From JANRKF01 sp964518725 (GTDB lineage Bacteria; Pseudomonadota; Alphaproteobacteria; Rickettsiales; SXRF01), in the NCBI GenBank assembly GCA_964518725.1, contig CAZFKP010000028.1:1-24767 (forward strand): a stretch of DNA of 24,767 nt, read 5' to 3'. Position 1 is the stretch's first letter, and each line of letters begins with the position of its first letter. Below are positions 16,128 to 24,102 of the stretch, piece after piece. The translations under genes and the position numbers were made by a program. The notes beneath the pieces were generated by a model. That model was not told the origin of the DNA, did no database searches, and worked only from the letters and a program-made list of their open reading frames with translations.

Positions 16128-18665
16128 ATGCAAACATCCAAGCGCACCTATCAGACACTGCTGCTAGCCATCGTGTTCTTTACATTACCCTTCCTGATCG
16201 TCACCTACCGCGCGGTGGACGATCTCGACCGGCGGGAAGAATTCACCGAGATGGAGCTGCGTGGCACCCAATATCACCAGGCCACGTTCGAACTGTTCGA
16301 CGCAAACTTACGCAAGGATAATCAGGCGATTGCTACTGCGATGGAACGGGTTGAAACACTCGACCTACGCTGGGGTAAAACGTTAAAAACGACCGAAGCG
16401 TGGCAACGGCTGAAGGAGGCCGAGGCTCCGGATGACAGGTTCCATAAGCTGCTGGCATTAATGCGACATGTCGAAGACAGCTCCTACATCATCCTTGATC
16501 CCTACCCCGACAGCTACCATCTGGTCAATATTCTGGTTAACACCCTGCCATTGCTGGTAATGCACGCACATGAAATCATCAACTCCGGCAGTTTCAATAG
16601 TTATGCGTTACATAATATCGAAGACCGCAGCGAAGACATTCGCCACTCGCTGCGTCAGGTCTATGCCAATAACGTGGGTGCCAAGCGCGCGCTACGACTT
16701 CTGGAAGAGCGCATGAGCACAACGCTCGAAAGGCTGAAAACGGCAAACTATAACTCCGATCATGCGCGCACCGATGGGGTGGCGGCAGAACTGCTCGCTA
16801 TCTACACCGAGTTTTATCGCACCTGTTCGGTGCAATTGATGCAAGTGCTGTCAGCGCGGGAAGAGCGCTTGCATGACCAGCAATTGATTGTCGGAATTTC
16901 TTGCGGTCTTGCCCTTGCCGCCCTGCTCGTGATCCTGACGTTTTTTTACCGCAATATCCTGCACCGCGCTGTGGCAGAGAAAACCCTGCACCACCTGAAT
17001 AGCGAGCTGGAGGTTGAAGTACAAACACGCACCCAGGAGCTTGCCGACAAGAACGCGCTGCTTGATGAAGCCGTGAGCCGCGCCGAACAGGCAACCGCAA
17101 TGAAAAGTAGCTTCCTCGCCAATATGAGTCATGAAATCCGCACGCCGATGAACGGCATCCTCGGCATGACCTCCTTACTGCTGGAAACCGAGATGCAGCC
17201 GAAGCAGTATTATTACGCCCATACCATCATGCAATCGTCGGAAGCGCTGATGGAAATTATCAACGATATCCTCGACCTCTCGAAAATTGAAGCCGGCAAG
17301 CTGGAGCTGGAGCTGATCCCGATGAACCTGCTGCAAACCGTGTCGGCAACGGCGGATTTATTTGTTCCAAGGACGCAGGAGAAATCGCTGGCATTGCATG
17401 TAACCTACGAGGACGACACACCGCAGATGGTCATTGGCGATGCGCTGCGTATCCGGCAAGTGGTTTCCAACCTGATCTCCAACGCCATCAAATTCACCGA
17501 GGCGGGCAGTATCAACGTTACCGTATCCTCTCCCTATTGCCTCTTGAACGGAGAGCATGCCCACCAGTTCAGGATCGAGGTAAAAGACACCGGCATCGGC
17601 ATCCCGGAAGACGTGCGAGAGCAGATTTTCAACAAGTTCACACAGGCCGACGGAACCACCACCCGCAAATTTGGCGGCACCGGCCTTGGGCTATCCATCT
17701 GCCGTGAGCTGGTGCAGATGATGGGCGGCGAAATCGGCGTTGAGAGCGAAGTGAATGTCGGCTCAACATTCTGGTTTACCATGCCGCTTTCCTCCGCCCC
17801 GGAAATGGAAATCGTCACCGCACAGCAGTTTCAGGAACGCGACCTCACGCAGCAACGCTTCCTCCAGCCAAAAATTCTGGTGGTGGATGATAATCATGTA
17901 AACCTTGAATTTGCCCGTGAATTGCTGGAATCAGTCGGATGCTCCGTTATGCTGGCGCATCGCGGCGGCGAAGCATTGGCGCTGGCCGAACAGCAGGACT
18001 TCCAAATGATTTTCATGGATTGCCAGATGCCGATCATGGACGGCTATGAAACCAGCCGGCGCCTGGTGGAATATTACCGGGGATCCGGCAAAAAGATCAA
18101 ACCGATTGTCGCACTGACCGGCAGCACCGGCGGCAACCGTGCACGCTGCGTCGAATCCGGCATGATCGATTACCTGAGCAAGCCCCTACGCAAGGAAGCA
18201 TTACTGAAAACGCTGGTCAAATGGCTACCGACATCGCTCCTTGACACAAAAATCGAGGCTTCGACCCTGACCGGAAAGACCGTTATCCTGGTCGAAGACA
18301 ATCGGACGAATATGGCTGTTACCACTGAGATACTGGGTAAGTTTGGCTGCAAGGTGATCCCGGCAAGGAACGGGGTGGAAGCCATTGACCGCGCTAAAAT
18401 ACACGCGCATGACGCCATCCTGATGGACTGTCAGATGCCGGTGATGGACGGCTATGATGCCACCCGCACTATCCGCCAGCTTCAGCAATCCGGCGCCGTG
18501 CCACCCCGCCCGATCATTGCGCTTACCGCCCATGCGATGAAAGGCGAGCAGGAAAAATGCCTCGCCGCCGGCATGGACGATTACCTGAGCAAACCGGTGC
18601 AAGCCGAGACGCTTTATAACACCCTAAGAAAATGGATTTCTGATGACATTGCTGCCGCTTCTTGA
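16128..18665 (+). CDS. Hybrid sensor histidine kinase with two receiver domains
   Basis: The 845-residue protein has a membrane helix at about residues 9-27, an extracytoplasmic helical sensor region to about 250, a second helix (LIVGISCGLALAALLVILTFFY), then a short coiled coil. The HisKA domain carries the phosphoacceptor His335 (MSHEIRTPMNG). The ATPase domain shows the N box (NLISNAIKF), DTGIGIP near 487 and GGTGLGLS near 516. Two receivers follow, with phosphoacceptor Asp631 (IFMDCQMPIMDG) and Asp767 (ILMDCQMPVMDG), each with a conserved SKP lysine. The signal is unknown: no Cache or HAMP signature stands out. The separate Hpt gene overlaps by 23 bp and probably takes phosphate from this kinase. 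ATG at 16128 puts the first helix next to the N-terminus; a TTG at 16107 is possible. No clear ribosome-binding site is seen. Confidence 0.9.
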   Translation: MQTSKRTYQTLLLAIVFFTLPFLIVTYRAVDDLDRREEFTEMELRGTQYHQATFELFDANLRKDNQAIATAMERVETLDLRWGKTLKTTEAWQRLKEAEAPDDRFHKLLALMRHVEDSSYIILDPYPDSYHLVNILVNTLPLLVMHAHEIINSGSFNSYALHNIEDRSEDIRHSLRQVYANNVGAKRALRLLEERMSTTLERLKTANYNSDHARTDGVAAELLAIYTEFYRTCSVQLMQVLSAREERLHDQQLIVGISCGLALAALLVILTFFYRNILHRAVAEKTLHHLNSELEVEVQTRTQELADKNALLDEAVSRAEQATAMKSSFLANMSHEIRTPMNGILGMTSLLLETEMQPKQYYYAHTIMQSSEALMEIINDILDLSKIEAGKLELELIPMNLLQTVSATADLFVPRTQEKSLALHVTYEDDTPQMVIGDALRIRQVVSNLISNAIKFTEAGSINVTVSSPYCLLNGEHAHQFRIEVKDTGIGIPEDVREQIFNKFTQADGTTTRKFGGTGLGLSICRELVQMMGGEIGVESEVNVGSTFWFTMPLSSAPEMEIVTAQQFQERDLTQQRFLQPKILVVDDNHVNLEFARELLESVGCSVMLAHRGGEALALAEQQDFQMIFMDCQMPIMDGYETSRRLVEYYRGSGKKIKPIVALTGSTGGNRARCVESGMIDYLSKPLRKEALLKTLVKWLPTSLLDTKIEASTLTGKTVILVEDNRTNMAVTTEILGKFGCKVIPARNGVEAIDRAKIHAHDAILMDCQMPVMDGYDATRTIRQLQQSGAVPPRPIIALTAHAMKGEQEKCLAAGMDDYLSKPVQAETLYNTLRKWISDDIAAAS

Positions 18666-19002
18666 CCAAAACATTTTTACCGAAGCCAAGGATCTCCTTC
18701 AGGACAAATTTCCTGCCATCCTCGGTTATTTCATCGAAGACAGCACCGATTATGCGGCGGCCATACGGAGCGCGCTTGCACTCAACGACCTGCACGCCAT
18801 GATCCTGCCTGCCCATTCGATCAAATCCTCGGCGCGGCAAATCGGCGCGCTGCGGCTTTCCGAGATTGCCCGCACCCTGGAACTGGGCGCTAAAGAAGCC
18901 CCCCACCAACAACCCGCGCCGGACTTCACAGCCAGCATCGGCGAACTGGAGCAGGCACTGCAGGAAACGTCCGACATTTTACGGGAATGGCTTGCGAGTT
19001 AG
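18643..19002 (+). CDS. Histidine phosphotransfer (Hpt) protein
   Basis: This 119-residue helical protein has the Hpt signature AHSIKSSARQIGA, with the likely phosphoacceptor His58, and the expected four-helix length. Hpt proteins carry phosphoryl groups from the receiver of a hybrid kinase to a final response regulator. Its start codon lies 23 bp inside the end of the hybrid kinase gene in another frame, so the two are translationally linked and almost certainly partners. In many relays the Hpt domain is fused to the kinase C-terminus; here it is a separate chain. The output regulator is not in the window. Confidence 0.88.
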   Translation: MTLLPLLDQNIFTEAKDLLQDKFPAILGYFIEDSTDYAAAIRSALALNDLHAMILPAHSIKSSARQIGALRLSEIARTLELGAKEAPHQQPAPDFTASIGELEQALQETSDILREWLAS

Positions 19003-19005
19003 TGC

Positions 19006-19034
19006 TTGCCGGGTTGGCCGCGATTGCGTAATAT
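19006..19034 (+). promoter_or_regulatory. Candidate promoter for xseB-ispA
   Basis: TTGCCG (19006-19011) and TAATAT (19029-19034) are 17 bp apart. The -10 ends eight bases before the xseB ATG, so a transcript from it would be nearly or fully leaderless. That agrees with the lack of a ribosome-binding site before xseB. Each hexamer matches consensus at about four of six positions. Confidence 0.35.
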
Positions 19035-19042
19035 CACCGCCG

Positions 19043-19288
19043 ATGACAAACACCAAACCCGCCACCGCACCTGTTAATTTTGAGGATGCCCTGAAGGAGC
19101 TGGAGTCGATCGTGCGTAAGCTCGAAGGCGGCCAGCAAAACCTTGAGGACTCCATCAACGATTACGTGCGCGGTACCGAGCTAAAGGCATTTTGCCAGCA
19201 AAAGCTGGAGGCGGCGCGGCTAAAAGTCGAATCTATCCTGAAAGCCCAGGATGGCACGCTCACCACCAAAGCTTTTGAGGAAAAATAA
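19043..19288 (+). CDS. xseB: Exodeoxyribonuclease VII small subunit
   Basis: The 81-residue product has the XseB pattern FEDALKELESIVRKLEGGQQNLEDSINDYVRGTELKAFCQQKLEAARLKVESI: two helices joined at a conserved acidic and Gly-rich turn. XseB binds several copies to XseA to form exonuclease VII, which degrades single-stranded DNA during repair. The ATG at 19043 gives the normal family length; a longer frame upstream runs through the Hpt gene and reads as nonsense. The stop overlaps the ispA start (TAATG). xseA is not in the window. Confidence 0.95.
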   Translation: MTNTKPATAPVNFEDALKELESIVRKLEGGQQNLEDSINDYVRGTELKAFCQQKLEAARLKVESILKAQDGTLTTKAFEEK

Positions 19289-20265
19289 TGGTTATCCGCC
19301 TCCCCGACGACCTGCAAGCCGCCATCAGCCACGTTTCCGAACAGCTTGAGTCACGGATGAGCCGGTTGCTCTTCGTGCCGGGCGCTGCCGATATGAACGG
19401 CAACGTGGTGTGCATGACGCCAAAACAACAGGCAAGCGAAGGCGATGCGCGGCATGTGCGTGGCGAAGAAACCGTGATGGAAGCGATCCGCTACTCCACC
19501 CTCGGCGGCGGCAAGCGACTGCGCCCGTTCCTCGCCGTATGTTCCGCTGGATTGTTCGGCGTGAGCATGGATGCGGCGATTGAAGCAGCCGCCGCCATTG
19601 AATTCATCCATACCTATTCACTGATCCATGACGATCTCCCGGCCATGGACAATGACGACCTGCGCCGTGGCAAACCAAGCTGCCACAAGGCGTTTGGCGA
19701 AGCAGCCGCGATCCTCGCCGGTGACGGCCTACTCACCTACGCCTTCCAGGTGATGGCCAGCCCGAAATTGCATTCGGATACCGCGGTGCGGTGCGAGCTG
19801 ATTAACGCGCTGGCACAGGCCTCCGGCTGTTTCGGCATGGTCGGCGGGCAGATGATGGATCTGGAAGCGGAAAATAAAACCCTCTCGGTTGATGAAATCA
19901 TCCGCCTGCAACGCCTGAAAACCGGCGAGCTGTTTGCCGTGTCGTGCGAGGCCGGGGCGATTCTCGGTAAAGCGCCGCACATGATGCGGAACCTTTTGCG
20001 CGCTTATGCGCACGACATGGGGCTGGCATTCCAGATCACCGATGACCTGCTCGATGCCGAAGGCACCCGCCTGCAAACCGGCAAGAATGTCCGCAAGGAC
20101 AAGGCGGCGGGCAAGGCAACGCTGGTATCGGTCATGGGCATTGAGCGGGCGCGTGAACATTCGCAAATCCTGATTCAGCAAGCCATTTCTCACCTCGATG
20201 TCTTCGACAAGAAGGCCGATCATTTACGCAAGCTTGCCAAGTTCGTGATTGCGCGGCGTGGCTAA
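19288..20265 (+). CDS. ispA: Farnesyl (or geranylgeranyl) diphosphate synthase
   Basis: The 325-residue product is a trans-prenyltransferase with the first Asp-rich motif DDLPAMD (residues 115-121, the DDxxxxD form of bacterial FPP synthases) and the second motif DDLLD (252-256). GGGKRLRP (73-80), the diphosphate-binding KTGELF (211-216) and GGQMMDL are also present. It condenses isopentenyl diphosphate with allylic diphosphates to make the precursor of undecaprenyl phosphate and quinones. Adjacency to xseB (1-bp overlap) is a classic bacterial arrangement; dxs, often next, is replaced here by membrane protein genes. Residues about 30-60 form an insertion ahead of the GGGKRLRP region compared with the shorter E. 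coli enzyme. Chain length cannot be settled by eye. Confidence 0.93.
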   Translation: MVIRLPDDLQAAISHVSEQLESRMSRLLFVPGAADMNGNVVCMTPKQQASEGDARHVRGEETVMEAIRYSTLGGGKRLRPFLAVCSAGLFGVSMDAAIEAAAAIEFIHTYSLIHDDLPAMDNDDLRRGKPSCHKAFGEAAAILAGDGLLTYAFQVMASPKLHSDTAVRCELINALAQASGCFGMVGGQMMDLEAENKTLSVDEIIRLQRLKTGELFAVSCEAGAILGKAPHMMRNLLRAYAHDMGLAFQITDDLLDAEGTRLQTGKNVRKDKAAGKATLVSVMGIERAREHSQILIQQAISHLDVFDKKADHLRKLAKFVIARRG

Positions 20266-21823
20266 GCGTTCTCGCCTCAGCGAACCCGCCCTGTTTATCT
20301 TTATCGCGTTGCTGGCTGTCTGCCTTCGGCTGGCGGCACTTTCTTATTACCCTATTCCGGTGCCGATGATTCATGACGAATTCGCGACTATACTTGGCGC
20401 CGAAACGTTTGCCATGGGCAGGCTTACCAATCCGCCGCCCCCCTTCGCCGATGCGTTCTTAGAATTCCACACGCTTTCCGAACCGACGCGCATGATGAAA
20501 TACCAACCGGCGATGGCACTGTTCATGGCCGGAGGCATCACCCTGCTGGGCGATGCTTATTGGGGTGTGGTGGCCTGCATGGCGCTCGCACTCGCAACTG
20601 GTTATTGGGCGCTGCGCGGCTGGTTAGGGCAACGCGCCGCATTCGCCGCCGCGATCGCGCTCGTTCTGCTCTTCCGCACCCCGCATTATTGGATGCAAAG
20701 CTATTGGGGTGGCGCGCCGATCTTACTTGCAAGCTTCATGATGCTCGGCGCTTACGGACGCGTGTTCAACCGACAGCAATTCGGGTATGTCGCTGTCGGG
20801 TTGCTCGGTGTCGTGCTCGCTTTTTTGTCACGTCCATTTGAAGGCGGGGCGCTCGCCTTATGCCTTGCCGCCTGCGCCGCCCACCGCACCCTGTCCTTCG
20901 GGCGCCAGGAACAGATGGCGCTGCTAAAATCATCGGCACTGCCGGTGCTGCTTATCCTCCCGGCATATGCGGCGTTCCAGCTTATCTACAACCATGCCGT
21001 CACTGGCGACTGGCTCACCCTGCCCTACCTTGCCTATGACCGCCAGCACACGGTTGCTTCCATCTTAATCGGCAAGGGCATGAACATGGCTAACCTTTCA
21101 ACTCATTATGCCATGCGCGCCCTGCAGGAATGGGAAATCGGCATGAGCCAGTTGAAGCGGCAGGCTTCCGGCATTCTGTATTTATTCACCCTGTCGGAAC
21201 TCCTGCAAATGGATCGGCTCTCCGGCATGATCGCCGTGATCGGCGAATTCACGGCGCTGGTATTCTTCTTTATATATGTGCCGATTCAGATGGCCTGGCA
21301 GGATTACCGACTGCGTGACCGCTCGCGCATCGCACTGCATGTCAGCTGGGCGGCGCTGTTTATTCCCTACACCATGGCCTCGGGAGCAAGCCCGCACTAC
21401 CTTGCCCCGCAATGCGCCGTGGCGTTCATCCTCATCACCCTGTGGTGGGAAGGCCTTGCACGCCAGCATCTGCGGCGCGGCGGAGCACTACTTGCCATCA
21501 CCTATCTGTTTTTTGCGGCATTCGATGGCGAGGTGTTTGCCGTTGGTAACACCCCCTCAACGTTGCGCGCCCAAGCGACCAGCATGTTGTTAGCCGAAGA
21601 CGGCGATGATTTGATATTTGTCGACCAGCGCAAGGAAGCCAGCGAGTATAACATCTCTACCGGCTGGGTGTATAATGCGCCGGATATCGAACCAGCCTCC
21701 ATCATCTGGGCATGGTATGTGTCGCCGGATGAAAATAAAAAATTGACGCGCCGTTACCCGCATCGGAAAATTTGGTATATTGCACCGCATGCCAACGCCT
21801 TGCCCACACCCTATACGGACTGA
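20258..21823 (+). CDS. GT-C-like polytopic membrane protein, paralogue 1
   Basis: The product has 521 residues from GTG at 20258, which overlaps the ispA stop (GTGGCTAA); a TTG at 20249 is the alternative. It has roughly ten hydrophobic helices. After the first helix comes an acidic Asp40-Glu41 (MIHDEF), the position of the catalytic Asp/Glu in the first outer loop of GT-C glycosyltransferases such as the ArnT/PMT group. Conserved blocks shared with the next gene are LGAETFAMGRLTNPP, PTRMMKYQPAMALFMA, YWGVVACMALA and PHYWMQSYWGG. A soluble C-terminal portion ends with IIWAWYVSP and WYIAPHA. It probably transfers a lipid-linked sugar on the outer face of the inner membrane, but donor and acceptor are unknown, and a non-enzymatic role is possible. 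Confidence 0.7.
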   Translation: MAKRSRLSEPALFIFIALLAVCLRLAALSYYPIPVPMIHDEFATILGAETFAMGRLTNPPPPFADAFLEFHTLSEPTRMMKYQPAMALFMAGGITLLGDAYWGVVACMALALATGYWALRGWLGQRAAFAAAIALVLLFRTPHYWMQSYWGGAPILLASFMMLGAYGRVFNRQQFGYVAVGLLGVVLAFLSRPFEGGALALCLAACAAHRTLSFGRQEQMALLKSSALPVLLILPAYAAFQLIYNHAVTGDWLTLPYLAYDRQHTVASILIGKGMNMANLSTHYAMRALQEWEIGMSQLKRQASGILYLFTLSELLQMDRLSGMIAVIGEFTALVFFFIYVPIQMAWQDYRLRDRSRIALHVSWAALFIPYTMASGASPHYLAPQCAVAFILITLWWEGLARQHLRRGGALLAITYLFFAAFDGEVFAVGNTPSTLRAQATSMLLAEDGDDLIFVDQRKEASEYNISTGWVYNAPDIEPASIIWAWYVSPDENKKLTRRYPHRKIWYIAPHANALPTPYTD

Positions 21824-21826
21824 CCA

Positions 21827-23428
21827 GTGACAGACACCGCCGCCCAGCCGCCTCTCAACGCCGCCATCACGCGGATATGGCCATGCCTCCGGGAATCCCG
21901 CGACTGGCTAATCATCCTATTGCTCATCGCCGCGACGGTGATGCTTCGGATCCATGATCTCCGCACCTATTCGATACCGGCACCGGTGGTTGTCGATGAA
22001 CATACTAATCTACTGGGTGCCGAAACCTTCGCCCTGGGAAGGCTTACCAATCCACCGGTACTGCTTCATGATCAGCTGTTTGAAATGTACGTGGTCAATT
22101 TTCCAACCCGCATGATGAAATACCAGCCCGCCATGGCGCTGTTTATGGCGGCGGGTATCGTGTGGTTCGATCATCCCTATTGGGGAGTGCTTGCCTGCAT
22201 GGCGTTAGCAATCGGAGCATCTTACTGGGCGATGGTCGGGTGGTGCAGCCGGCCGGTTGCACTGGCAGGGGCGCTTGTCCTGATGCTGCTATTCCGGGCA
22301 CCGCATTACTGGATACAAAGCTATTGGGGCGGAGGACATGTTTTCCTGGCAAGTATGCTGATGCTCGGTGCCTATCCGCGTATTTTTATTCATCACCATT
22401 ACCGCGCCATCATTCCTGCATCGTTCGGCCTGGTACTGGCCATGCTTTCCCGCCCACTCGAGGGTGGCGTGTTGGCCTTAGCGCTGGCCATTTCCGGGGC
22501 AATTACATGGTGGCGCTACTTTAGCGCAGCAGAGCGGCGACAATTCCTGCATGCTATCTGGCGTCCGATGACGATTATCATCGGCAGCTATATCGCATGG
22601 CAAATGTATTATAATTACCGCGTAACCGGAGACGCGCTAACGCTGCCGTATATGGCCTATGAATCATTCTATGCCAAACAGCCGCTTTTTACGTTCCAGC
22701 AACCACGCTACGAAAATAATTTTGCACACCCCGTCATCACTAAATTGCAAAATTTCGACATGCGGTACTATTGGGACAAGAAACAACGACCGGTTGGGTT
22801 GCTGATTCTCAATTTCTTAATTCTCACCGGACTGGATCGCCTACCACGTCTATCCACACAACTCGCGTTTTTCGCGGCACATTTGCCGCTCATCACCCTC
22901 TGGCTGGAGTCCAAAAAGCACAAACCAACCACGCACTCGATATTGCCGTTTTACATTTGCTGGATATTGCTGTGCCTATGTTTCATTTATTCAGCTCCAT
23001 CCATGCCGCACTATCTGGCGCCTTATTTTGCGGTGATTGTCGTGATGCTGGCGGCAAGCAGCCGTGGCGTAATGTTTAATCGGCTGGTGCTCACCGCCTG
23101 TGTCGGGATGTATGCCACCATGCTGGCGACGATTGGAACCTATACCTATACATTCCCGAATGCCATGCGGACGATGCGCAAATGGGATATCAACCAACGG
23201 CTGATGATACAACCTGGCAAAGACATCGTCTTCTCGATGAATCGCTCACTGGCGCCAATTTACAACGAGCCGGACATTGACAATTCCGAAGTGATCTGGG
23301 CATGGCCTTTATCGCCGGAAAAGAACCAGGAATTAATTGACCATTACCCGGATCGGAATGTGTGGTACATTCCTTCTGGTAGAGCCATAGAATTACGCCC
23401 TTACCCACGGAAAGAAGATGAGCAGTAA
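21827..23428 (+). CDS. GT-C-like polytopic membrane protein, paralogue 2
   Basis: This 533-residue membrane protein is clearly homologous to the product just upstream. It shares LGAETFALGRLTNPP, PTRMMKYQPAMALFMA, YWGVLACMALA and PHYWIQSYWGG, and a C-terminal tail with VIWAWPLSP and VWYIPSG. The acidic pair in the first outer loop is kept as Asp57-Glu58 (VVDEHT). It starts at GTG 21827, three bases after the stop of paralogue 1. The pair looks like an old tandem duplication: the N-terminal halves are conserved and the central loops differ (VNFPTR against LSEPTR, and an extra loop around 22660-22780). The function is presumably membrane glycan or lipid modification, with the same uncertainty as paralogue 1. 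Confidence 0.7.
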   Translation: MTDTAAQPPLNAAITRIWPCLRESRDWLIILLLIAATVMLRIHDLRTYSIPAPVVVDEHTNLLGAETFALGRLTNPPVLLHDQLFEMYVVNFPTRMMKYQPAMALFMAAGIVWFDHPYWGVLACMALAIGASYWAMVGWCSRPVALAGALVLMLLFRAPHYWIQSYWGGGHVFLASMLMLGAYPRIFIHHHYRAIIPASFGLVLAMLSRPLEGGVLALALAISGAITWWRYFSAAERRQFLHAIWRPMTIIIGSYIAWQMYYNYRVTGDALTLPYMAYESFYAKQPLFTFQQPRYENNFAHPVITKLQNFDMRYYWDKKQRPVGLLILNFLILTGLDRLPRLSTQLAFFAAHLPLITLWLESKKHKPTTHSILPFYICWILLCLCFIYSAPSMPHYLAPYFAVIVVMLAASSRGVMFNRLVLTACVGMYATMLATIGTYTYTFPNAMRTMRKWDINQRLMIQPGKDIVFSMNRSLAPIYNEPDIDNSEVIWAWPLSPEKNQELIDHYPDRNVWYIPSGRAIELRPYPRKEDEQ

Positions 23429-23816
23429 CGCAATGCAGATTTTCCTAGAAGCCGCCCACCGCGCGAGCCTGATTCCGATGGCGAGCGAGGCGATGATTTA
23501 TGCCATGAAAAGTTTTGGCCAGCCGATCGGACTCGCCGTATGCGCGGCCATCCTCGGCGGACTGGCCGGCCATGGCTTCAACTGGTGGCTGGGGCGGATG
23601 CTGATGAAACTTCCCTCCAGCCCGAAACACCACGCCATGTTCCAGAAACTTTCCGCCCACGCGAACCGTTATGGGTTTTTGATCCTGGTGCTGGCGCCGT
23701 GGTCACTGGGGAACGTGCTGGTCACCGCCGCCGGGATGCTGGGCGTGCCGCTGAAAAAGACCCTGCCGGTAACAGCGGCGGGGCTTTTCATTTACTATGG
23801 CCGATTACTCATGTGA
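23418..23816 (+). CDS. Short VTT/DedA-like (YqaA-type) membrane protein
   Basis: This 132-residue protein has about three hydrophobic segments. The central part, GLAGHGFNWWLGRML, then ANRYGFLILVLAPWSLGNVLVTAAGMLGVPLKKTL, resembles the VTT (SNARE-associated) fold of DedA and YqaA proteins, where a re-entrant loop with a conserved Pro and Gly precedes an amphipathic helix. DedA proteins flip undecaprenyl phosphate or other lipids; the smaller YqaA group is uncharacterised. The ATG lies 11 bp inside the end of the upstream gene, with GGAAAG in front, so translation is coupled. It is shorter than a full DedA protein (~200 residues), and the family call is tentative. Confidence 0.55.
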   Translation: MSSNAMQIFLEAAHRASLIPMASEAMIYAMKSFGQPIGLAVCAAILGGLAGHGFNWWLGRMLMKLPSSPKHHAMFQKLSAHANRYGFLILVLAPWSLGNVLVTAAGMLGVPLKKTLPVTAAGLFIYYGRLLM

Positions 23817-24102
23817 TTCATTCCCGGTTTTCCGTACCGGTGCCCGTCCTGAAGCGTTGCTCCCGTCCCAAAGCCGGTGCTACTTCTTGTTAATTCGCTG
23901 TTTTTTCATGATTCTCTCCCTTTCCCGAAAGCCTGGAGCCGCCCGTTGGCATTCCGCGCTTTTCCGCTTCCAGAGCCATCCTCCCACGCATTCATGACGT
24001 CACGGAAGGGGGGAACGTAAAAATATTTCCGGGAATGCCTGCTGGCATTCCCATGAAATGCGCTCATGGCTGGCTCGCGCTACTGCGCTTGCATGACCTA
24101 AT
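23817..24102. other. Gene-poor intergenic stretch between core cluster and protease gene
   Basis: No convincing gene is seen here; the frames that cross it lack starts with ribosome-binding sites and resemble nothing. It contains the 9-bp perfect hairpin at 24031-24052 and a second copy of half of that motif (GGCATTCC) near 23947. The composition turns AT-rich at its right end. I see no tRNA, att-like direct repeat or integrase. Confidence 0.5.
24031..24052 (-). terminator. Perfect 9-bp hairpin, probable terminator of the protease gene
   Basis: GGGAATGCC (24031-24039) pairs with GGCATTCCC (24044-24052) around a four-base loop. Read on the minus strand, downstream of the protease stop, it is followed by GGAAATATTTTTA, a weak U-rich tail. 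It may instead be a dispersed palindromic element, since half of it recurs about 90 bp to the left. Confidence 0.5.

Noticed and set aside
18866..19042. N-terminal extension of XseB
   Set aside because: It runs through the Hpt gene in another frame; the ATG at 19043 gives a normal-length XseB.
19729..20223. A 164-codon minus-strand frame opposite ispA
   Set aside because: It is a shadow of a strongly conserved ispA frame and has no recognisable domain.
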